A stretch of 52,201 bases of DNA from the NCBI GenBank assembly GCA_036526255.1, contig DATCYW010000091.1, positions 1 to 52,201 of the forward strand. Reading direction: 5' to 3'. This document shows, one piece after another, positions 46,944 to 52,201 of this stretch (positions within the stretch are counted from its first letter, which is position 1; each line of letters begins with the position of its first letter). Origin of the DNA: Malonomonas sp036526255 (lineage in GTDB: Bacteria; Desulfobacterota; Desulfuromonadia; Desulfuromonadales; Geopsychrobacteraceae). The position numbers and the translations under genes were made by a program. Below the pieces are notes generated by a model. It was not told the origin of the DNA, did no database searches, and was given only the letters and a program-made list of their open reading frames with translations.

Positions 46944-48718
46944 GGGTTCTCCTTGCCGCTTTGCTGCTGCTGATTATATTGATAGAGAAATTTGCGCTGC
47001 AATAAACTGCCCGGGTCATCGGGGATCTGCTGCAACCAGCGTTCGGTAGCCGATTCCATTTCATCGCCTGTTTCCGGTGTCGTCAGGGGGGTGCCGCTCG
47101 GCTCTTCTCCCGGTCGCGGTGTGCTGTCCTGTTGCTGCGTTGCGTTGCTTTTCGCTTCCGTTTCGGACGAGTTCGACGGCTCGGCAGGTTTTTCTGCCGC
47201 TGTTCGGTTGGCGTCCGGTTCGTCTGCATTGCTGCCGGATTGCTGTTGCTGCTCTGCCGACTGCTTTTCCGCCCCTTCAGGATGGTCCTGCCGGTTTTCA
47301 TTGCCGAGTTGGCCCGCTGGCGACTCATTTGGCTGTTTCGTCTGCTGTTGCGGTTCGTCTTTTTGCAGTAGCTTTTGCAGCAGTAGTCGGTTGTCCTGCG
47401 CATCGGTATTGTCAGGCTCGAGCGCAAGGACTTCATCATAGGCCGTGATCGCTTCCGGATAGCGGCCAAGCCGCGCCAGAGCGTTCCCTTTGTTGTACAG
47501 CGATCGGCTGTCGGTCAGACTACTCAAGGCGTCGACACTCTGCTGAAAGCGACCGGCCCGATAGTTGGCGACCGCTCGCCATTTTGGATCGATGAATTTC
47601 TCTGCCGCCGCCTCGGCATCCCCCCGCTGCAGGTCGTTGTAGGCCTGCTGGTCGGGTCTGCTCCAAAGTTCGGTCAACTCCAGCGCCTGGGCCGGTTTGG
47701 CCGGCAGCATCAGGCAGAGCAGAAAAATCGCCAGATAGCCGCGTTGGAATGCCAGAGCTGCCAGCGGCAGCAGCGGCAGCAGCAGCCAGGGGCCAAGGTC
47801 CTGCCAGCGGTCAGTCATCAGCTCGGTCTGTTGGATTTCGCTCTGCAGCCGTTCTAAGTCCCCGGTCGCCAGCAGGTTGTCAATATCCAGATCATCGACA
47901 CTGAGCTGCTGGAAGGTTCCCCCCCCGGCTCGTGCCAGATCACGCAGCTGCCCTGCATCCATTTTGGGGATGACAATAGCGCCCTCCGCATCCTGCAAAA
48001 AACCGCTGCCGGTCGCAATCGGTGCTGCCTCAGGCGTGCCGATGCCGAGCACTGACAGCCGGAGCCCTGAGGCCGCAAGCTTTTTCGCCGCAGCCAGACT
48101 GCGTGGTCCGTCAATCCCGTCGCCGATCAGCAGCAGCTCCCCACGGTGCAGACCGGCCTGGCTGATCAGCTGCTGCCCCTTTTCGATCGCCAGATCGACC
48201 CGGCTGCCCTGACTCGGCATGATGTCAGTCTGCAGGCTGTTGAGTAGCGCAGCAATGGTGTTGTTGTCGGTTGTCAGCGGCGTGACGGTAAAGGCCGCGC
48301 CGGCAAAGACGACCAGCGCGGTCTGTCCTTCGTTGCGCTTGCGCAGGATGTCCGTAATCTTATAGCGCGCTCTGCTGAGGCGCGATGGGCTGATGTCTGT
48401 GCAGTCCATCGAGCGGGAAAGGTCGAGCAGGATCACCAGGGCCGACTGCTGCCGGAACACCGGCTGCGGCAAGCGTTGCCAGGTCGGCCCAGCCAAAGCG
48501 ATAACGGTCAGGATGATGCCGCCGGCCAGCGCAATGCTGCGAAAGCGCTCTCTGCGACCGCTGCTGTTGCCGATAATAAAGGGGAGCAGGTGCGGATCGC
48601 AGATGCTCTCCCAGTTGCTGCGTGTTGCTGACCGTTGTAGCCTCAGCCAGAGCAGCACCAGCAGCGGCAGGGCGAGCAGCCACCAGGGGCGTAAAAAGTG
48701 AAAATCGCTCAGATTCAT
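46937..48718 (-). CDS. BatB-BatC fusion: von Willebrand A domain plus TPR
   Basis: A 593-residue membrane protein. Two N-terminal helices (about 12-26 and 61-77) are followed by a VWA domain (about 90-285) with an intact MIDAS start D-L-S-R-S (99-103). A further helix pair lies near 310-345, then TPR repeats ('RSLYNKGNALARLGRYPEAITAYDE' type) and a long tail rich in Q, E, N and S. In Bacteroides-type operons BatB (VWA) and BatC (TPR) are separate proteins; here they are one chain. The ATG at 48718 overlaps the BatA stop (ATGA) and has AGGA seven bases upstream. Confidence 0.87.
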   Translation of the reverse strand: MNLSDFHFLRPWWLLALPLLVLLWLRLQRSATRSNWESICDPHLLPFIIGNSSGRRERFRSIALAGGIILTVIALAGPTWQRLPQPVFRQQSALVILLDLSRSMDCTDISPSRLSRARYKITDILRKRNEGQTALVVFAGAAFTVTPLTTDNNTIAALLNSLQTDIMPSQGSRVDLAIEKGQQLISQAGLHRGELLLIGDGIDGPRSLAAAKKLAASGLRLSVLGIGTPEAAPIATGSGFLQDAEGAIVIPKMDAGQLRDLARAGGGTFQQLSVDDLDIDNLLATGDLERLQSEIQQTELMTDRWQDLGPWLLLPLLPLAALAFQRGYLAIFLLCLMLPAKPAQALELTELWSRPDQQAYNDLQRGDAEAAAEKFIDPKWRAVANYRAGRFQQSVDALSSLTDSRSLYNKGNALARLGRYPEAITAYDEVLALEPDNTDAQDNRLLLQKLLQKDEPQQQTKQPNESPAGQLGNENRQDHPEGAEKQSAEQQQQSGSNADEPDANRTAAEKPAEPSNSSETEAKSNATQQQDSTPRPGEEPSGTPLTTPETGDEMESATERWLQQIPDDPGSLLQRKFLYQYNQQQQSGKENPW

Positions 48719-49713
48719 CGGTCTTTCCTGGGTCCGTACCCGTTGTTCCACAGCGCCAGCAGCGTTGCCAGCAGCAGACTGCTGCCAAGCGGCCAGGGGA
48801 ACAGCGGTGTGGTCGGGCGGTAGCTCTGCTGCTCCTTCGGCAAGGGTTCCAGCTGGTCGAGAAGTTGGTAGATCTGCGTCAACTCAGCGGTATCCCGGGC
48901 GCGAAAATATTGCCCGCCGGTTGCAGATGCGATCGCCCGCAGGCTTTCCTCATCCAGCTCGGCAGAGGGGTTAACGCGGCGGGTGCCGAAAAAAGATGGC
49001 ACCTGCAGCTGATCGGCACCGATGCCGATAGTGTAGATCTTCAGCCCTTCCTGCTGCGCCACCTCTGCCGCTTCGAGTGGTTCAATTTCCCCCGCGGTGT
49101 TCGCACCGTCGGTCAGCAGAATCAGCACCCGGGCGTCAGCCGGCTGAGTTTTGAGACGTTTGATCGCCAGACCGATGGTATTGCCGATGGCGGTTTCCTT
49201 GCCGGCCAGGCCGATCGTCGCTTCTTCCAGCAGGGTGCGGACGGTTGTTCGGTCAAAGGTCAGCGGCGCCTGCAGGTAGGCATGCCGACCAAACAGAATC
49301 AGACCAATCCGGTCACCGATGCGGCGCTCGATAAAATCTCCAGCCACCCGCTTCGCCGCGCTCAGGCGGTCAACGGCGGCACCTTCGATTTCGAAATCCT
49401 CGACTTCCATGCTGCCGGACAGATCGACAGCCAGCAGTAGGTCTCGGCCGCTGATCGGTAGCTGCACGGCTTCACCCAGCCACTCCGGTCGGGCACTGGC
49501 CGTCACCAGCAGCAGCCAGGCTGCCAGTGAGATCCAGATGATTCCGCGCGCTGGCGGCAGACTTTTGCGTTGGGTCTGGCCGGGTAGAAAATCCTCGAGA
49601 AAAGGCACCTGCAAGGCTGCTTCGTCGTGCGCGGGGCGTGGTCGTAACAGGCGGCGCAGCAGAAGCGGCAGCGGTAGCAGTAAAAACAGCCATGGCCATT
49701 CGAATTGCAGCAT
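48715..49713 (-). CDS. batA: BatA-family von Willebrand A membrane protein
   Basis: A 332-residue protein: two N-terminal helices (about 5-20 and 58-72), a VWA domain (about 92-285) with the MIDAS motif D-L-S-G-S (97-101) and 'LILLTDGANTAGEI', and a last helix near 305-325. VWA domains bind metal and partner proteins; with MoxR ATPases they act as chaperone-like modules on envelope or metal-centre proteins. It overlaps BatB/C by four bases and starts nine bases after the DUF4381 gene stop. Confidence 0.88.
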   Translation of the reverse strand: MLQFEWPWLFLLLPLPLLLRRLLRPRPAHDEAALQVPFLEDFLPGQTQRKSLPPARGIIWISLAAWLLLVTASARPEWLGEAVQLPISGRDLLLAVDLSGSMEVEDFEIEGAAVDRLSAAKRVAGDFIERRIGDRIGLILFGRHAYLQAPLTFDRTTVRTLLEEATIGLAGKETAIGNTIGLAIKRLKTQPADARVLILLTDGANTAGEIEPLEAAEVAQQEGLKIYTIGIGADQLQVPSFFGTRRVNPSAELDEESLRAIASATGGQYFRARDTAELTQIYQLLDQLEPLPKEQQSYRPTTPLFPWPLGSSLLLATLLALWNNGYGPRKDR

Positions 49714-49722
49714 AGGCTCCTG

Positions 49723-50211
49723 TTAATACCTCCGGTTGCTGCTGGGGAGGTTGGTCAGCCAGCGTTGGCAAATCTCAAGCAGTTCTGCGGCGCAGTGCTC
49801 CGGATGTTGCTGATAGGGTGCTTCGGCCAGTCGCCTGCCAACCCCGGACGTAAACAGCTTGTCGCCGCCAAATTTGTCGAGGTGCTGCAACCAGTCGGCG
49901 CCGGTGAGGCTGGCAACCTGTGCGCGGCGGTCGAAGCTGATGCAGACGCGGCGCAGCAGCCTGGACAGCTCGCGGACCGTCAGACCGTCATCCTGATGTT
50001 GCAGGTATTGATCGCGAATCCGCGTCAGTTCTGCCAGTGCGGTCCGTTTCAGCAGAGTCTTGCGGCGGTTAGTCAGAAATAGCGCTGTTCCGGCTAAAAT
50101 CAGCAACGTTAGCGCAGCGAGAATCCACCAGCCCGCTGCGGGCGGCCACCAGGAAATAGGGTCTGGCAGGTGGATATCACGTAGCGGCAGCTTGGACGGG
50201 TCGGTGGTCAT
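49723..50211 (-). CDS. DUF4381 single-pass membrane protein
   Basis: A 162-residue protein. A short lead 'LPLRDIHLPDPISWWPPAAGWW' (shown as its core 'DIHLPDPISWWPPA') is the DUF4381 signature, followed by one transmembrane helix (about 30-50) and a helical cytosolic part. It is always found between the DUF58 and VWA genes of MoxR operons. The ATG at 50211 has GGAGG seven bases upstream and overlaps the DUF58 stop (ATGA); in-frame codons up to 50592 lie inside DUF58 and are excluded. Confidence 0.87.
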   Translation of the reverse strand: MTTDPSKLPLRDIHLPDPISWWPPAAGWWILAALTLLILAGTALFLTNRRKTLLKRTALAELTRIRDQYLQHQDDGLTVRELSRLLRRVCISFDRRAQVASLTGADWLQHLDKFGGDKLFTSGVGRRLAEAPYQQHPEHCAAELLEICQRWLTNLPSSNRRY

Positions 50212-51179
50212 CGGCGCACCTCCGACAGGCCGTCTTTTAATTTTTGTACCAGATTGTCGGTTGTGCTGCAGTGCAGAAGTGTCATCCGGTGTTGGCGGCA
50301 GAGCTTGGCCAGATTGTCGCGGCGGCGCTGAAAATTGTCCTGGTACTGTTGGCGAACTCTGTGGTCGCCTGTGTCGAGCAGCAGTTCCTTGTTGCCCTGG
50401 GCAATCTTGTAGTGACCGGCCGGTGGCAACTGTTCTTCCAGTGGATCGTGAATGCACAGCAGCGCAAGGTCGTTGTGTCTGGCCAGTTGGCCAATATTTT
50501 TTTCCGCCTGCGGGGCCAGATGGCGAAAGTCGCTGATCAGAAAGACACTGCTTCCTGGTCGAGTGGCGTGGCGCAGTTTGGCAAAATCCCACAGCAGTGG
50601 CGGTGATGTTTGCTGTGTCGCTGTATTTCGTTTCCAGGCGGGGTGCTCGACAAGGTTGCGGATGAAGTGCAGTGCGGCGCTTTTTCCTTGTAGTGGCCGT
50701 AGTTCGAGATGCTGCTGATCGGAAAAGATCAATCCGCCAAGGCGATCCCCCTGCGCGATGGCGCTCCAGGCCAGCAGTGCCGCTGCGCGCGCCGCGACAA
50801 CTGCCTTGAAGGCGCCGCGGGTGGCAAAAAACATCGGCGCGCGGTAATCGACCCAGAGCAGCACCGGACGCTCCCGCTCTTCGCGAAACAGTTTGGTGTG
50901 CGTGCGGCCGGTGCGGGCGGTGACCCGCCAGTCGATGCTGCGCAGGTCGTCACCGGGGAAATAGGGGCGCACCTCGGCGAACTCCATCCCCCGGCCTTTG
51001 AAGCCGGACAGGTAATTCCCCGCCTGCTGCGCCCGGATATTGCTGGTTCGGCTGGACAGCTGCGTGGCGAAGCGGCTCAGACTGAGCAGGTCGCGGGTTG
51101 TCGCGCGGGTCTGTTCATGGGCTTTGTGCTGGGTCTCAGCCGGTGCAGATATTTTGCGGGAACTGGAAAAGGGGTTCAT
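50208..51179 (-). CDS. DUF58 domain protein of the MoxR operon
   Basis: A 323-residue soluble protein with the DUF58 signature 'GRGMEFAEVRPYFPGDDLRSIDW' (core 'YFPGDDLRSIDWRVTART') and a VWA-like fold after it ('VLLWVDYRAPMFFA', 'SSVFLISDFRHL'). It is the usual partner of MoxR ATPases. It overlaps both neighbours by four bases (ATGA at 51179 and 50211), so the whole operon is translationally coupled. Confidence 0.9.
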   Translation of the reverse strand: MNPFSSSRKISAPAETQHKAHEQTRATTRDLLSLSRFATQLSSRTSNIRAQQAGNYLSGFKGRGMEFAEVRPYFPGDDLRSIDWRVTARTGRTHTKLFREERERPVLLWVDYRAPMFFATRGAFKAVVAARAAALLAWSAIAQGDRLGGLIFSDQQHLELRPLQGKSAALHFIRNLVEHPAWKRNTATQQTSPPLLWDFAKLRHATRPGSSVFLISDFRHLAPQAEKNIGQLARHNDLALLCIHDPLEEQLPPAGHYKIAQGNKELLLDTGDHRVRQQYQDNFQRRRDNLAKLCRQHRMTLLHCSTTDNLVQKLKDGLSEVRR

Positions 51180-52141
51180 GGGACTGCAACACGTGAGATC
51201 AGTTCCTGGATAAAGGCATCGACGGTCAGGTTGGCGACTTCGGCTTCGTAGGTGAGCAGGACGCGGTGCCGCAGCACATCGGCGGCGACCGCCTGGATGT
51301 CTTCCGGTGCGACATAGTCACGGCCATTCAGCCAAGCATGCGCGCGGGCGCAGCGATCCAGCGCGATGGTAGCGCGCGGACTGGCGCCGTACTGCACGGT
51401 ATCCTGCAGATCGTTACCGTACGCCGCCGGATTGCGGGTCGCCATGATCAGCTGCACCAGATATTCTTCCAGCTCCGTTGAACAGTGGATGCCGAGCACT
51501 TCTTTGCGTGCCGCAAACAGCTGTTGCTGACTGATTCTGTCACCGCTGTCCGCAGCCGCTTGGCCTTCAAGGGCTTCTGCCCGGGTCAGGCGTAAAATTT
51601 TCGTTTCATCGGCCACCTCAGGGTAGTCGATGCGAACATGCATCAGAAAACGATCCAGTTGCGCTTCCGGCAGGGGATAGGTGCCGTCCTGTTCGATCGG
51701 ATTCTGTGTGGCCATCACCAGAAACAGCTGCGGCAGCGGATAGGTGGTGCGGCCGACGCTGATCTGCCGCTCCCCCATCGCTTCGAGCAGCGCCGACTGC
51801 ACCTTGGCCGGCGCGCGGTTGATCTCGTCAGCCAGAATCAGGTTGTGAAACAGCGGCCCCTGTTGAAACTCAAAGCTGCCGGTCTGCGGGCGGTAGATTT
51901 CGGTGCCGGTCAAATCGGCAGGCAGCAGATCGGGTGTAAACTGAATTCGGTGAAAATCCCCCTCAATCCCCTCGCCCAAGACCTTGATCGCCCTGGTTTT
52001 GGCCAGTCCGGGCGCTCCTTCAACCAGCAGATGGCCATCCGCCAGCAGCGCGATCAGCAGCCGGTCGACCAGTTTTTGCTGGCCGACAATCTTTGCCTGG
52101 ATATGATTTTTCAAACTTAAAATCGGCTGTTTATTCGGCAT
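51176..52141 (-). CDS. MoxR-family AAA+ ATPase
   Basis: A 321-residue ATPase, first gene of the Bat operon. Walker A is G-A-P-G-L-A-K-T (42-49), Walker B 'ILADEINRAP' (D105, E106), sensor 1 'MATQNPIEQDGTYPLPEAQLD' (core 'ATQNPIEQ') and a lid domain with 'YGASPRATIAL'. MoxR proteins act as chaperones in maturation of envelope or metal-containing proteins together with VWA partners, all encoded downstream here. The ATG has only a weak GGGA upstream. The last 60 bases of the window contain no clear promoter. Confidence 0.93.
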   Translation of the reverse strand: MPNKQPILSLKNHIQAKIVGQQKLVDRLLIALLADGHLLVEGAPGLAKTRAIKVLGEGIEGDFHRIQFTPDLLPADLTGTEIYRPQTGSFEFQQGPLFHNLILADEINRAPAKVQSALLEAMGERQISVGRTTYPLPQLFLVMATQNPIEQDGTYPLPEAQLDRFLMHVRIDYPEVADETKILRLTRAEALEGQAAADSGDRISQQQLFAARKEVLGIHCSTELEEYLVQLIMATRNPAAYGNDLQDTVQYGASPRATIALDRCARAHAWLNGRDYVAPEDIQAVAADVLRHRVLLTYEAEVANLTVDAFIQELISRVAVP

Positions 52142-52201
52142 GAAGTATCCCGTTTCAGATGAGGTTTAGACTGCACATCTTATGAGAATTGAAAAAAATG
52201 C

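Noticed and set aside
1..52201. tRNA, rRNA, insertion sequence or prophage genes
   Set aside because: I saw no cloverleaf-like segments, rRNA signatures, transposase or integrase frames, or terminal inverted repeats; absence is by eye only.

Overview
This is a dense, GC-rich, gene-complete stretch of bacterial chromosome with no mobile elements, tRNA or rRNA genes or CRISPR. The content points to the Desulfuromonadales (the Geobacter / Desulfuromonas / Pelobacter group). Reasons are the order mfd - parvulin lipoprotein - SurA-like - pdxA - uvrA, an SfrB/SfrA NADPH oxidoreductase pair of the kind known from Geobacter, a DUF116 protein beside def-fmt, and an arsenosugar-type radical SAM gene that appears to be a selenoprotein. 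That assignment rests on family knowledge and was not tested by a search. Non-ATG starts (TTG, GTG) are common, and ATGA or TAATG stop/start overlaps join many operons.

Layout. 1-7.4 kb: end of mfd, two periplasmic parvulin-type chaperones, a receiver/degenerate-GGDEF protein, pdxA and uvrA. 7.5-9.1 kb: three small genes (PEGA lipoprotein, unknown protein, 16-cysteine zinc-ribbon protein), two of them driven by divergent promoters. 9.2-13.0 kb: cardiolipin synthase, DUF2905, a flavin-binding Nim/PNPOx protein, folA and an amino-acid dehydrogenase. 13.0-17.2 kb (minus): a 2-oxoacid dehydrogenase operon (E1 alpha, E1 beta, E2) ending in a patatin-like lipase, behind a good sigma-70 promoter. 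17.3-22.9 kb: SIMPL lipoprotein, NAD salvage pair pncA-pncB, a BaiN-type flavoprotein and a ThDP enzyme. 22.9-25.2 kb (minus): a TIKI/TraB-like membrane protein, a broken small gene, an anchored unknown and an HxlR regulator, divergent from a YhdH quinone reductase. 26.5-36.2 kb: GAF-HD-GYP protein, TatD, TcdA, TauE/SafE, then def-fmt-DUF116-htpX-rsmB-rpe-Nudix, with a convergent glutaredoxin.

36.3-42.1 kb: a small lipoprotein, a structured leader, then sfrB-sfrA and a cupin, each unit ending in a strong intrinsic terminator. 42.1-45.1 kb (minus): an AhpD-like protein followed by ArsS, then plsY-mltG. 45.2-52.1 kb (minus): a complete MoxR-DUF58-DUF4381-BatA-BatB/C-BatD operon.

The most notable observations are these. 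(1) The arsS frame continues past an in-frame TGA into a short tail, with a bacterial-SECIS-like hairpin directly after the TGA, so the true product is probably a selenoprotein of 330 residues. (2) The roughly 100-base leader of sfrB has three stem-loops, and one arm of the third can alternatively pair with the Shine-Dalgarno sequence, like an RNA switch. (3) The only spacer between E2 and the patatin gene is an octamer repeat in which every unit carries a Shine-Dalgarno-like core.
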